This document shows positions 1-8,880 of a DNA stretch of 64,000 nt, in pieces. This stretch comes from Pseudidiomarina sp. CB1. Lineage in GTDB: Bacteria; Pseudomonadota; Gammaproteobacteria; Enterobacterales; Alteromonadaceae. Each line of letters begins with the position of its first letter. The first letter of the stretch is position 1. The stretch lies in NCBI RefSeq assembly GCF_024752025.1, contig NZ_JANTPU010000002.1, forward strand, positions 248,001 through 312,000. The letters are read 5' to 3'. A program made the translations under genes and the position numbers. Below the pieces are notes generated by a model. That model did not search any database and had not been told where the DNA came from. It saw only the letters and a program-made list of their open reading frames with translations.

Positions 1-40
1 CTAAGTTACATGTTGTACTAAGGAATATGAAGGATGTCGA

Positions 41-1564
41 ATGAGCCCTGATGATCTGCACTTGCAGTTGCGTAATTTACGCAAAGAGGATTACCCACAA
101 CTCAAAGCGTTAATGGATAAAGTCTACCCTGATATTGGTGGCGCTTGGGGTGAGCATACCATCCTGAAACTAGTCAAAGAGTTTCCCGAAGGGCAAATCT
201 GTTTAGAAGATAATGGCCAACTCGTTGGTGTTGCACTGACCGTGCAAGTAAAGTACGCGCGCTTCAGTAACCCGCACACCTACGACGATTTGATGGATGC
301 CCGCGAAAACATTCTTAATGATCGCAAAGGCGACGCACTGTACGGCCTCGATGTACTGATCCATCCTGATTACCGTGGTTTTCGCTTAGGCCGTCGCTTG
401 TATGACGCACGTAAAGAACTTTGTCGTCAGCTCAACCTGAAAGCGATTCTAGCTGGTGGTCGTATTGTGAACTTCCATAAATACGCAGACGAGCTCACGC
501 CTGGGCAGTACATTGAAGGCGTACACCGCCGTGAGATTTATGATCCGATTCTAACGTTCCAGTTAGCCAACGACTTCACTGTGAAGCGCTTACTCGGTAA
601 ATATTTACCGGAAGACAAACGCTCGGTAGGTTTTGCGACCTTGCTCGAGTGGAACAACTTTTTGTACGAGCCGTCCGACAATATTCTCGGCAGCCGTATT
701 CGCAACGTGCGCATCGGCGCTGTGCAGTGGCAGATGCGTGAAATTGACTCAGTGGAAGAAATGCTCAAGCAAGTGGAGTACTTTGTCGACGCGATGTCGA
801 GTTATCAGAGTGACTTTGCGGTGTTCCCAGAATTTTTTAATGCGCCACTGATGGGCCTTACCGATCAAAGCCAGCAAAAAGATGCGATTCGCTTCTTGGC
901 GGGTTACACCGAACGCTTCAAACGTGAAATGTCGCAAATGGCGGTCAGTTATAACGTCAACATCATTACCGGTTCGATGCCTCTCGATGAAGACGACGTT
1001 ATCTACAACGTTTCGTACTTGTGTCGCCGCGACGGCACCATCGAAGAGCAGCGCAAAATCCACGTAACACCGCACGAGAAGCGCGATTGGGTAATCGAGG
1101 GCGGTAATCATGTGCAAGTGTTCGACACTGATGCTGGCAAGATCGGTATTTTGATTTGTTACGACGTTGAGTTCCCAGAGTTAGGCCGACTCATGGCCGC
1201 CGAAGGCCTCGAAATTCTTTTCGTGCCGTTCTGGACCGATACGCGTAATGCTTATTTGCGTGTGCGCCACTGCGCACAAGCGCGGGCGGTTGAAAATGAA
1301 TGCTATGTGGTCACCTGCGGTAGTGTCGGCAATTTACCTCAGGTGGAAAGCCTTGATGTGCAGTATGCACAGTCTGCAGTGTTCTCACCGTCGGACTTTG
1401 CCTTCCCGTACGACGCGATCTTGGCGGAGACGACACCGAACACCGAGCAATTGATTTTCTCTGATCTAAACTTAGATGAATTGCGGTATTTACATCACGA
1501 GGGGTCGGTGACGAATTTAAAAGATCGCCGCACCGATATCTACGAAGTCACCCGTAAATGGTAA
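41..1564 (+). CDS. GNAT acetyltransferase-carbon-nitrogen hydrolase (nitrilase superfamily) fusion
   Basis: Two-domain protein of 507 residues. The N-terminal GNAT domain (about 1-160) shows the acetyl-CoA loop as HPDYRGFRLGRRL near residues 108-120. The C-terminal nitrilase-superfamily domain (about 222-500) has the complete Glu-Lys-Cys triad: E264 in AVFPEFF, K339 in QRKIHV and C373 in LICYDVEFPE. The family therefore combines N-acyl transfer with hydrolysis of an amide or nitrile. The real substrate is unknown to me. The ATG follows an AGGA-type ribosome site (about 29-34). Long inverted repeats begin right after the stop. The domain fusion is known in other proteobacteria; assignment of domains is firm, biological role is open. 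Confidence 0.9.
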   Translation: MSPDDLHLQLRNLRKEDYPQLKALMDKVYPDIGGAWGEHTILKLVKEFPEGQICLEDNGQLVGVALTVQVKYARFSNPHTYDDLMDARENILNDRKGDALYGLDVLIHPDYRGFRLGRRLYDARKELCRQLNLKAILAGGRIVNFHKYADELTPGQYIEGVHRREIYDPILTFQLANDFTVKRLLGKYLPEDKRSVGFATLLEWNNFLYEPSDNILGSRIRNVRIGAVQWQMREIDSVEEMLKQVEYFVDAMSSYQSDFAVFPEFFNAPLMGLTDQSQQKDAIRFLAGYTERFKREMSQMAVSYNVNIITGSMPLDEDDVIYNVSYLCRRDGTIEEQRKIHVTPHEKRDWVIEGGNHVQVFDTDAGKIGILICYDVEFPELGRLMAAEGLEILFVPFWTDTRNAYLRVRHCAQARAVENECYVVTCGSVGNLPQVESLDVQYAQSAVFSPSDFAFPYDAILAETTPNTEQLIFSDLNLDELRYLHHEGSVTNLKDRRTDIYEVTRKW

Positions 1565-1567
1565 AAG

Positions 1568-1666
1568 CCGACGTTCTGTAGCCCGTGGTTCTACCACGGG
1601 GGAATTCAAATTGGAAACGGCATGGTCGAAACGTCGGGTGTGACCCGTGGTAGAACCAAGGGCTAC
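1568..1666. repeat. Inverted repeat with two self-complementary arms
   Basis: Two 23-base arms, 1578-1600 and 1644-1666, are reverse complements of each other with one mismatch. Each arm is itself a small hairpin with a 7-bp stem (CCCGTGG/CCACGGG in the left arm; the right arm has one mismatch). A second pair, CCGACGTT at 1568-1575 and AACGTCGG at 1630-1637, also pairs. The block starts 4 bases after the preceding stop and could fold as two hairpins or one long one. It looks like an intergenic REP-type element or a terminator; there is no clear T-run. Confidence 0.7.
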
Positions 1667-1700
1667 CAAACACGAACAGCGAACAACGAGGGTATTTTCT

Positions 1701-3350
1701 ATGGCGGTAAAACTGATTTCTCCAGCGGACGAAGCCTATAACTATCCGCTTCTGATCAAACAGCTCTTGCTGTCAGCCGAGCGTTATGCCGGCGATAACG
1801 AAATCGTTGGCGGTAACAATGGCCAGCGCTTTAGCTATGCCGAATTCATCGAGCGGGTGCATCGCTTAGCTAATGTGTTGACCGAAGCGGGCGTCAAAGA
1901 AGGCGATACGGTAGCTGTGCTGGATTGGGATACGCCGCGTTACCTCGAGTGTTTCTTTGCCATCCCAATGATTGGTGCGGTGCTCCACACGGTCAATGTG
2001 CGTTTGGCTCCTGAGCAAGTGGTGTACACCATGAATCATGCCCAGGATGACTTGGTTTTAGTGCACGATGACTTTTTGCCGCTGATCGCCAAGGTGCAAG
2101 ACCAATTAACGACAGTGAAAGGTTACATCCAACTCACCGACGAAGCCCAAGCACCTGATGCACCGATCGAGGTCATTGGCGATTACGAAAGCTTGCTAGC
2201 CGGTGCTATGACGGAGTTCGATTTTCCCGACTTTGATGAAAATGCGATTGCGACGACCTTCTATACCACGGGTACGACGGGCAATCCGAAAGGCGTGTTT
2301 TTCTCGCATCGGCAATTGGTATTGCATACCTTGGCGTTGTCTGCAACCACCAGTATGAACGACAACATGCAGTTGATGCAGGCGTCGAGTGTGTATATGC
2401 CGATCACGCCGATGTTCCATGTGCATGCTTGGGGCGTGCCGTATGTTGCCACCATGATGGGCTTGAAGCAGGTTTACCCTGGTCGCTACGAGCCGGCCAC
2501 CCTGTTGAAACTTTACATGACAGAAAAAGTGACCTTCTCGCATTGTGTGCCAACGATTCTGCAGATGGTGTTAAGTAGTGAAAAGGCGAAAGCCATTGAT
2601 TTTAGTGGCTGGCAGGTATTGATTGGCGGCAGTGCACTCACCGAAGGACTAGCCAAGGCTGCGCTAGAACGCGGCATTCAGATCTATACCGGTTACGGGA
2701 TGTCGGAGACTTGTCCACTGCTGAGCACCACCTGGATGCCACTTGATGCCGATAGCTTCAGTATGGAGCAACAAGTGCGTACACGCGTGCAAACAGGTAA
2801 GCCCGTGCCCTTAGTTAACATGCGCATTATTGATGATAACGGCCGGTTCTTACCGCACGATGGTAAGGCGATGGGGGAAGTTGTGGTGCGCACACCTTGG
2901 CTCACGCAAGGGTATTTGCACGAGCCGGAAAAGAGCGACGAGCTATGGGCCAACGGTTGGATGCACACTGGTGACGTTGGCAGTATCGATAATAGCTACA
3001 CGTTGCAAATTCGTGACCGCATTAAGGATGTGATCAAAACCGGTGGCGAGTGGGTGTCGTCCCTCGATATTGAGAACTTGATTAGCCAGCACCCTGACAT
3101 TGAGCTCTCGGCGGTGATCGGTTTGCCTGATGACGAGTGGGGCGAGCGGCCACATGCGGTGGTGACCGTGCGTGAAGGTGCGCAGGTTGATCAACAAGCA
3201 GTGGCTGACTTTATGCAGAAATTTGTCGATGAAGGCCACATCGAGAAGTGGGCCATTCCAGATACCATCAAAGTGGTGGATGAGATTCCACGGACCAGTG
3301 TCGGTAAAGTCGACAAAAAACTGATCCGTAGTCAACTGCAGGAAGGTTAG
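1701..3350 (+). CDS. AMP-forming fatty acyl-CoA ligase (AlkK-like)
   Basis: ANL-superfamily adenylate-forming enzyme, expected to activate a medium- or long-chain fatty acid with ATP and ligate it to CoA. The AMP-binding P-loop reads TTGTTGNPKG at about residues 189-198, the YGMSET signature follows mid-protein, and the C-terminal adenylation lysine lies in SVGKVDKKLI. At 549 residues it has the usual length and resembles the AlkK branch. The reading frame is open upstream to 1647, but that part lies in the inverted repeat; the ATG at 1701 has a GAGGG site about 9 bases upstream and gives the normal N-terminus. It ends 7 bp from the convergent deacetylase gene. Chain-length preference cannot be read from sequence. 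Confidence 0.88.
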   Translation: MAVKLISPADEAYNYPLLIKQLLLSAERYAGDNEIVGGNNGQRFSYAEFIERVHRLANVLTEAGVKEGDTVAVLDWDTPRYLECFFAIPMIGAVLHTVNVRLAPEQVVYTMNHAQDDLVLVHDDFLPLIAKVQDQLTTVKGYIQLTDEAQAPDAPIEVIGDYESLLAGAMTEFDFPDFDENAIATTFYTTGTTGNPKGVFFSHRQLVLHTLALSATTSMNDNMQLMQASSVYMPITPMFHVHAWGVPYVATMMGLKQVYPGRYEPATLLKLYMTEKVTFSHCVPTILQMVLSSEKAKAIDFSGWQVLIGGSALTEGLAKAALERGIQIYTGYGMSETCPLLSTTWMPLDADSFSMEQQVRTRVQTGKPVPLVNMRIIDDNGRFLPHDGKAMGEVVVRTPWLTQGYLHEPEKSDELWANGWMHTGDVGSIDNSYTLQIRDRIKDVIKTGGEWVSSLDIENLISQHPDIELSAVIGLPDDEWGERPHAVVTVREGAQVDQQAVADFMQKFVDEGHIEKWAIPDTIKVVDEIPRTSVGKVDKKLIRSQLQEG

Positions 3351-3357
3351 CTCTTTA

Positions 3358-4275
3358 TTAAATTAAGCCTTTGATGAATGCGACCACACTTCGTCCCAAC
3401 GAGCTGTGGTCGTAGCCTCCTTCAAGCATGCCAACAATGCGACCCGAACAAAATTGCTCGGCGTAGCCCTTTAGTTCTTTGGCGATCCAAAAGTAATCAT
3501 CTTCACGCAGCTTAAAGTTACCCATGTCGTCTTCGGCATGCCCATCAAATCCAGCCGAAACGAGAATGAGCTGCGGCTCAAAACGTTCGAGCGCCGGCCA
3601 CCAACGTGCCATGACTTCTTTGCGCCAAGTTTCGCCGGTAGTACCAGCGGGCATCGGCGAATTAATGATATGCGGGCTGATGGTGTCGGCACCGGTGTCA
3701 GGGTAAAACGGATGCTGGAAAGATGAACACAGTAATACGCGTTCGTCATTCAAAAAGATGTCCTCGGTACCGTTGCCGTGATGAACATCGAAATCAATGA
3801 TGGCCACTCGTTCGAGTTGATGCGCACTCATGGCATGGGTTGCAGCAACGGCAATATTGTTAAAAATGCAGAAGCCCATGGCTTTGTCGTAACAAGCATG
3901 ATGTCCCGGCGGGCGCACCACGCAAAAAGCACGTTGGTTGTCGCCCTGCATGACTTCATCTACCGCACTGATACCACAACCTGCAGCGTATAGTGCGGCA
4001 TCCAATGAGCCGGGCGTCATTAGTGTGTCAGGATCAAGCCAAATGTGACCTTCGGCGGGGGCGCGGGCAAAAACATCGTTCACATAGTCGACGCTATGGG
4101 CGTGATAGAGCTGCTCTTGCGTCGCTTTGCCACCATCGCGTTGGCTGATCGCTAACTCGAGGCCGGAGCGAATAATCTGATCATTAATGGCACTAAGACG
4201 CGCAGGTTCCTCGGGATGTACCTCGGTGACTTGATGCTGCATGCATTGCGGATGGCTAAATACAGTAATCGACAT
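3358..4275 (-). CDS. Histone deacetylase-family zinc amidohydrolase
   Basis: A 305-residue member of the arginase/deacetylase fold. All signatures are visible: RPPGHHA with the catalytic histidine pair H125/H126, the zinc ligands D163 and H165 in DFDVHHGNGTED, D244 in SAGFDGHAED, and the oxyanion tyrosine Y288 in LEGGYD. Family members remove acetyl groups from lysine or acetylpolyamines. The start lies 1 base beyond the stop of the upstream acetyl-CoA hydrolase-GNAT gene, so the two are surely co-transcribed. That pairing suggests a protein acetylation/deacetylation switch similar in principle to Bacillus acuA/acuC, but acetylpolyamine hydrolysis is an alternative. Confidence 0.9.
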   Translation of the reverse strand: MSITVFSHPQCMQHQVTEVHPEEPARLSAINDQIIRSGLELAISQRDGGKATQEQLYHAHSVDYVNDVFARAPAEGHIWLDPDTLMTPGSLDAALYAAGCGISAVDEVMQGDNQRAFCVVRPPGHHACYDKAMGFCIFNNIAVAATHAMSAHQLERVAIIDFDVHHGNGTEDIFLNDERVLLCSSFQHPFYPDTGADTISPHIINSPMPAGTTGETWRKEVMARWWPALERFEPQLILVSAGFDGHAEDDMGNFKLREDDYFWIAKELKGYAEQFCSGRIVGMLEGGYDHSSLGRSVVAFIKGLI

Positions 4276-4276
4276 G

Positions 4277-6142
4277 TTACGACTCGTCGGTAGCAGTAAG
4301 TGGAAGCTTCAAGTGAACTTCACCTGGGTCCTCACTTGGTAAACGTTTAAAGCCAGCGCGTTCAAACACCGCTAGCATCTTATGATTTTCGGCACGCACG
4401 TAGGCGACCATGTGGTCGATATGGCGTAGTTTGGCAATGCGGATCATCTCGTCCAGTAAGCGACTGGCCATGCCTTTGCCTTGATGAATTTCGCGAGTAA
4501 CAAACGCCACTTCGCAGCTGTTGTTTTGCGGTACATAATAATAGCGACCGACGGCTTGGATTTCGGCTGCAGAGCCTTTCTGGCGCACGATACAGAGGGC
4601 AAGGTCGGTCGCTTGATCAACACTCACCAGCGTACACGATTTTTCCCGGCTCATTTGCGTTGGCACAGTGTTGTAACGCATTTGCAGGGTTTCTTTGGTA
4701 TGCGAGTAGAAGAACTCTTGCAAGCGTCGCTCATCACTTGGATTAAGAGGGCGTAAGTCATAGCATTGGCCGTCGATGTTTAATTCACGAAAACCGACGC
4801 TGCCAAGCTCAGGAACCTCCACCGATTTAATGGTTTGATAGTTGGGCACGTAATAGTGTTTACGCACTTCTTCAAGGAGTTGCTGGCGAAACTTGGGGTG
4901 GGCCACTCGTATGAGCTCAAGGGCGCGTTCGCGAATGCTTTTGCCGCGCAACGAAGCCACTCCAAACTCGGTAACCACGTAATAAACATGTGCTCGCGAG
5001 GTCGCGACTCCAACGCCCTCAGTAAGGTGCGGGACAATCCTTGAGATGGTGCCGTTTTTAGCGGTTGAGGGCAGCGCAATAACTGGCTTTCCACCCTTAC
5101 TCATCGAGGCACCGCGGCTGAAGTCGACGTGCCCACCAATGCCACTATAGAACTGATGGCCAATCGAGTCCGACACAACTTGACCCGTTAGGTCGACTTC
5201 GATCGCACTATTAATCGAAATCATGTTGTCGTTGCGGGCAATATTGGCCGGCGAATTCACATACTCACTTGGGTAAAAACCAATGTGTGGATTGCCATCG
5301 ACAAAGTCGTATAAGGCTTTACTGCCGACGCAGAAACTGGTGACAGCTTTGTGCTGGTGATAGGTCTTTTTGCGGTTGTTAATGACCCCCTTTTGCATCA
5401 ATTCCATGATGCCATCGGTGATCATCTCGCTATGAACGCCCAAGTCTTTATGGTTACCGAGATAACGCAAAACTGCGTCACAAATATTGCCGAAGCCAAT
5501 TTGGATGGTGGCGCCGTCATCGATCAGCAATGACACATATTGACCGATCCGTTCGGTCACCGCGTCGAGTTCAGTGGCTTCGATTTCCGGGAGCTCTGCT
5601 TCGGCTTCAAAAAAAGCGTCAATTTGCCCTTTGTGGATAAAGGCTTGGCCGAAGGTCACGGGCATTTTGGGATTGACTTGGGCAATCACTTTTTTCGCCG
5701 CTTTTAGCGCTGACGAAACAATATCTACGGAAACGCCAAGTGAATGATAGCCATATTTGTCGGCCGGGCTGACCATAATCAAAGCGGCATCGAGCGGCAG
5801 TATACCTTCAGAAAACAGGTAGGGGATGTCGGACATGAAGCACGGCGTATAGTCCGCTCGCCCTTCGGCTACTGCAGAGCGAACCTGAGGACCGCCAATG
5901 AACAGACTGTTGACCTTGAATTGTTGGGTGTATTTAGGCTCGGCCCACTGGTTGTCGCCGAGAGCATACACTTGCACGATTTCGATATCGTGCAAGTGTT
6001 GACTGTGGGCCATCAGGTCATTGATCAGCGCGTGCGGTACCGCAGCATGGGAGCCGATGAAAATGCGGTTGCCGGACTTCAGTAGCTGTTGCCAATGGGT
6101 AAGTTTACCCTCGACCATTAAACTACCTTGCGCGCCTGCCAT
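4277..6142 (-). CDS. Acetyl-CoA hydrolase/CoA-transferase fused to C-terminal GNAT
   Basis: 621 residues. The first 440 or so match the acetyl-CoA hydrolase/transferase family: the likely catalytic glutamate is E239 in LGVHSEM, and the GIGGHVDFSRGA and GGKPVIALPST blocks are present. A linker leads to a GNAT domain (about 455-621) with the CoA loop HQGKGMASRLL near 553-563. The protein could interconvert acyl-CoA and acetate and acetylate a target. The architecture recalls Pat/PatZ acetyltransferases, which fuse a GNAT to an NDP-forming acyl-CoA synthetase-like part, but here the large domain is a CoA-transferase. The start has a strong GGAGGT site. It is followed after 1 base by the deacetylase gene. 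Confidence 0.88.
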   Translation of the reverse strand: MAGAQGSLMVEGKLTHWQQLLKSGNRIFIGSHAAVPHALINDLMAHSQHLHDIEIVQVYALGDNQWAEPKYTQQFKVNSLFIGGPQVRSAVAEGRADYTPCFMSDIPYLFSEGILPLDAALIMVSPADKYGYHSLGVSVDIVSSALKAAKKVIAQVNPKMPVTFGQAFIHKGQIDAFFEAEAELPEIEATELDAVTERIGQYVSLLIDDGATIQIGFGNICDAVLRYLGNHKDLGVHSEMITDGIMELMQKGVINNRKKTYHQHKAVTSFCVGSKALYDFVDGNPHIGFYPSEYVNSPANIARNDNMISINSAIEVDLTGQVVSDSIGHQFYSGIGGHVDFSRGASMSKGGKPVIALPSTAKNGTISRIVPHLTEGVGVATSRAHVYYVVTEFGVASLRGKSIRERALELIRVAHPKFRQQLLEEVRKHYYVPNYQTIKSVEVPELGSVGFRELNIDGQCYDLRPLNPSDERRLQEFFYSHTKETLQMRYNTVPTQMSREKSCTLVSVDQATDLALCIVRQKGSAAEIQAVGRYYYVPQNNSCEVAFVTREIHQGKGMASRLLDEMIRIAKLRHIDHMVAYVRAENHKMLAVFERAGFKRLPSEDPGEVHLKLPLTATDES

Positions 6143-6158
6143 CGTGACCTCCTGTTGG

Positions 6159-7463
6159 TTAGTCTTCTGCGTAGTCGAACACCCAGTTTACATACAATTC
6201 AGTGCCGACTTTGAGCGCATCTTCATCGGCGTAAAAGTACGGTGAGTGGTTACTCGGCGCTGTTGCTGGATCTTGCCCTTCGGGTGTTATTCCTAAAAAG
6301 ACGAAGAGTCCCGGAACCTCTAGTGCGTAGAACGAGAAGTCTTCTGCACCAGTAACCAGCGGATTCACTTTTACTTTGTCGGCGCCGGCAACTTGTTCAA
6401 TGGTCGGCAACATTTGTGCGGTTAACTCCGGGTTATTAATTGTTACCGGATAACCTTCGTCAATATGCACATGCGCTTCAGCGCCAGAGCTAGCGGCAGT
6501 GTGCTCTGCTGTGGTTTTGAGGTTTTCAAAAATTTGTGCGCGGTTGTCCATGTCGAAGTTACGAATGGTGCCTTCTAAGTAAACTTCATCCGGAATAATA
6601 TTGTTACGCACGCCACCTTCGACAATACCAAAGCTGACGACTGCTGGCGCTTTGGTGATATCCACTTGGCGACTGATAATAGTTTGTGTGTTGTTAATGA
6701 TTTGCGCTGCAGTAACAATAGGGTCAACACCACCCCACGGACGCGAGCCGTGTGTTTGACGACCTTTAACGTTGATTTCAAAGCGATCAGAGGATGCCAT
6801 CAAAGGGCCTGAGCGATAACCAATATGCCCAGTTGTGCCCGCAGACCATACGTGAATACCAAACACTGCGTCTGGTTTAAGGTCGGCAAAGAGACCTTGC
6901 TCAAGCATCAACTCAGCACCACCTTCTTCGCCCTTCGGTGCGCCTTCCTCGGCAGGCTGAAAGATAAACATGACGGTACCAGCAAGTTCGTTTTGCAGCG
7001 CAGCAAGTTGCTCTGCGGCACCCATTAACATGGCGACATGCATGTCATGGCCACAGGCATGCATCACACCTACTTCTTCACCACGGTACTCGGCGGTGGC
7101 GGTCGATTTAAAGGGGAGGTCGGTTTTTTCGGTGACCGGCAAGGCGTCCATGTCAGCGCGTAATGCGACGACTGGGCCCGGCTTTGCGCCTTTAAGGATA
7201 CCGACAACACCGGTGTGGGCAACTTCGGTTTGCACCTCTAAGCCGAGTTCACGTAAGTGTTCTGCAACGACTTTTGCTGTGCGAAATTCGCGGTTACTGA
7301 GTTCAGGGTGCTGATGCAGGTCACGACGCCATTCAATCACCTGCTGCTCTAGCTCGGCAGAGATGCGCACCGGTTCATCGGCAGCTAGCGCCGCCATTGG
7401 CGCGACAGTTAGTGTCGCACAGCAGGCTAAAGTAAGTTTTGCGATCGCAGAAAGTTTCGACAT
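6159..7463 (-). CDS. Exported M20-family amidohydrolase
   Basis: Peptidase M20 (aminoacylase/hippurate hydrolase type) of 434 residues. Metal-binding blocks are visible as HACGHDMHVAM, QPAEEGAPKGEEG and GAEDFSFY. Family members remove acyl groups from N-acyl amino acids. An N-terminal signal peptide (KLTLACCATL...ALAA) predicts a periplasmic enzyme, which is less common than the cytoplasmic form. The frame is open from a TTG at 7469, but the ATG at 7463 has an AAGGTG site 7 bases upstream and is preferred. Its stop lies 16 bases before the next minus-strand gene, so it probably heads the operon with the CoA-transferase-GNAT and deacetylase genes. Confidence 0.88.
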   Translation of the reverse strand: MSKLSAIAKLTLACCATLTVAPMAALAADEPVRISAELEQQVIEWRRDLHQHPELSNREFRTAKVVAEHLRELGLEVQTEVAHTGVVGILKGAKPGPVVALRADMDALPVTEKTDLPFKSTATAEYRGEEVGVMHACGHDMHVAMLMGAAEQLAALQNELAGTVMFIFQPAEEGAPKGEEGGAELMLEQGLFADLKPDAVFGIHVWSAGTTGHIGYRSGPLMASSDRFEINVKGRQTHGSRPWGGVDPIVTAAQIINNTQTIISRQVDITKAPAVVSFGIVEGGVRNNIIPDEVYLEGTIRNFDMDNRAQIFENLKTTAEHTAASSGAEAHVHIDEGYPVTINNPELTAQMLPTIEQVAGADKVKVNPLVTGAEDFSFYALEVPGLFVFLGITPEGQDPATAPSNHSPYFYADEDALKVGTELYVNWVFDYAED

Positions 7464-7519
7464 GACCAATCACCTTTGCAAGTTGTAATAAAAGTGATTT
7501 GAGTATGCCTCGTTGCTGA

Positions 7520-8161
7520 TTATTTTGCCAATGCGGCTTTGGTCGCAGGATCGGTAAACAAGCCGTAGTTGGGTACTGGGGCGGTAATGGCGAATGCTTC
7601 GTGCGCATAAGTAAATGCTAGTTGCCACGCGTGAAGATGGAGATAGGTGTTGGCTTCACCACCGTAGCGGGCATCGCCGACGATGGGAGCTCCGAGGCTT
7701 TTTAGCGCCACGCGGAGCTGATGCGTACGCCCCGTTTGTGGGTGCAGATGATACAGCCGATATCCCGTTGCGATGGCTTCGCTGCTAAATTGTGTGCGCG
7801 CCGGATTAACTTTACTATGCGTTAAACGCCAACTGCCGCGGCGGGCCTTGACCATATCACCTACTACCCAGCCTTGCTTTTTCTTTGGCTTGCCAGCAGC
7901 AATGGCTAAGTAAGTTTTAGTGATAGCGCGGTCGGCGAAGAGTTGACTCAATGCTGCCGCAGCATTGGCGTTACGAGCGATTAAAAGAACCCCTGAGGTG
8001 GGGGTATCAAGGCGATGGACTGGCCATAATTGCTCACCTAATTGCTCGGCAAGTTGATGTACAACGCTGGCTTCGTTGTCGTTTGCATGCATGGGAGCGC
8101 CTGCGGGTTTGTTAAGCGCATAAAAATCAGCATGTTGAAAAACTAGGGTTAACTCACGCAT
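7520..8161 (-). CDS. RluA-family RNA pseudouridine synthase
   Basis: Converts a uridine in rRNA or tRNA to pseudouridine. The catalytic signature HRLDTPTSGVLL is complete, and the GRTHQLRVAL block near the C-terminus matches the RluA branch. With the start at 8161 the protein has 213 residues, close to RluA/TruC-type enzymes without an S4 domain. The frame is open to 8314, but that part overlaps the divergent trmH coding sequence; the chosen ATG (protein MRELTLVFQH) leaves a 37-bp divergent promoter gap. I cannot tell which site it modifies. Confidence 0.85.
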   Translation of the reverse strand: MRELTLVFQHADFYALNKPAGAPMHANDNEASVVHQLAEQLGEQLWPVHRLDTPTSGVLLIARNANAAAALSQLFADRAITKTYLAIAAGKPKKKQGWVVGDMVKARRGSWRLTHSKVNPARTQFSSEAIATGYRLYHLHPQTGRTHQLRVALKSLGAPIVGDARYGGEANTYLHLHAWQLAFTYAHEAFAITAPVPNYGLFTDPATKAALAK

Positions 8162-8198
8162 ACCGTTATACTCAGTAAAAAATGCTTTTGGATTTTTT

Positions 8199-8879
8199 AT
8201 GTCACCGGAACGCTTTGCTCGCATCAACAAATTACTCGATCGGCGCCAACCCGATCTTACGCTCTGTCTCGAGAGTGTCCACAAAAACCATAACCTATCG
8301 GCGCTTATTCGCACCGCGGACGCCGTAGGCCTGCATGAAGTTCATGCCATCTGGTTCGATCGCAAAGGCAAAATCAAAGGCGGCACAGCCATGGGTTCGC
8401 AGCAGTGGGTGAAAGTGCACCACCATGACAGCACGGCAGAAACCATTGCTCAGCTGAAAGCCGAGGGCAAGCAGGTGTTAGTGACTCACCTGTCGGCGTC
8501 AGCTATCGACTTTCGTAAAGTGGATTACACCAAGCCGACGGCAATTCTATTCGGTCAAGAAAAACACGGTGTCTCTGAGCAAGCGCTGGCGTTGGCCGAT
8601 CAACATGTGGTGATTCCGATGGTAGGTATGGCGCAATCGCTGAATGTTTCTGTGGCTGCGGCAGCGATTTTATATGAAGCACAGCGGCAACGTGAAAATG
8701 CGGGTATGTACGAGCAACCACAATTGTCGGCGGATGAGCGCCATCGGGTACTGTTTGAAGGTGGTCATCCGATTTTTGCCAAGCTTTGTCGGCGCAAGAA
8801 GCTCGCTTATCCAGAGCTGGATGAGCACGGGCAAATTGTTGCTGATGAGGCGTGGTGGCACGCGGTGAGGTCAAATTGA
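8199..8879 (+). CDS. trmH: tRNA (guanosine(18)-2'-O)-methyltransferase
   Basis: SpoU-class (SPOUT) methyltransferase of 226 residues that methylates the ribose of G18 in tRNA. The three SPOUT motifs are visible: NLSALIRTADAVG near the N-terminus, ILFGQEKHGVS in the middle and IPMVGMAQSLNVSVAAA, which forms the knotted SAM site. The C-terminal basic TrmH extension follows. It is separated from recG by one base, the same order as the trmH-recG end of the spoT operon in E. coli; spoT itself is not next to it here. Confidence 0.93.
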   Translation: MSPERFARINKLLDRRQPDLTLCLESVHKNHNLSALIRTADAVGLHEVHAIWFDRKGKIKGGTAMGSQQWVKVHHHDSTAETIAQLKAEGKQVLVTHLSASAIDFRKVDYTKPTAILFGQEKHGVSEQALALADQHVVIPMVGMAQSLNVSVAAAAILYEAQRQRENAGMYEQPQLSADERHRVLFEGGHPIFAKLCRRKKLAYPELDEHGQIVADEAWWHAVRSN

Positions 8880-8880
8880 T

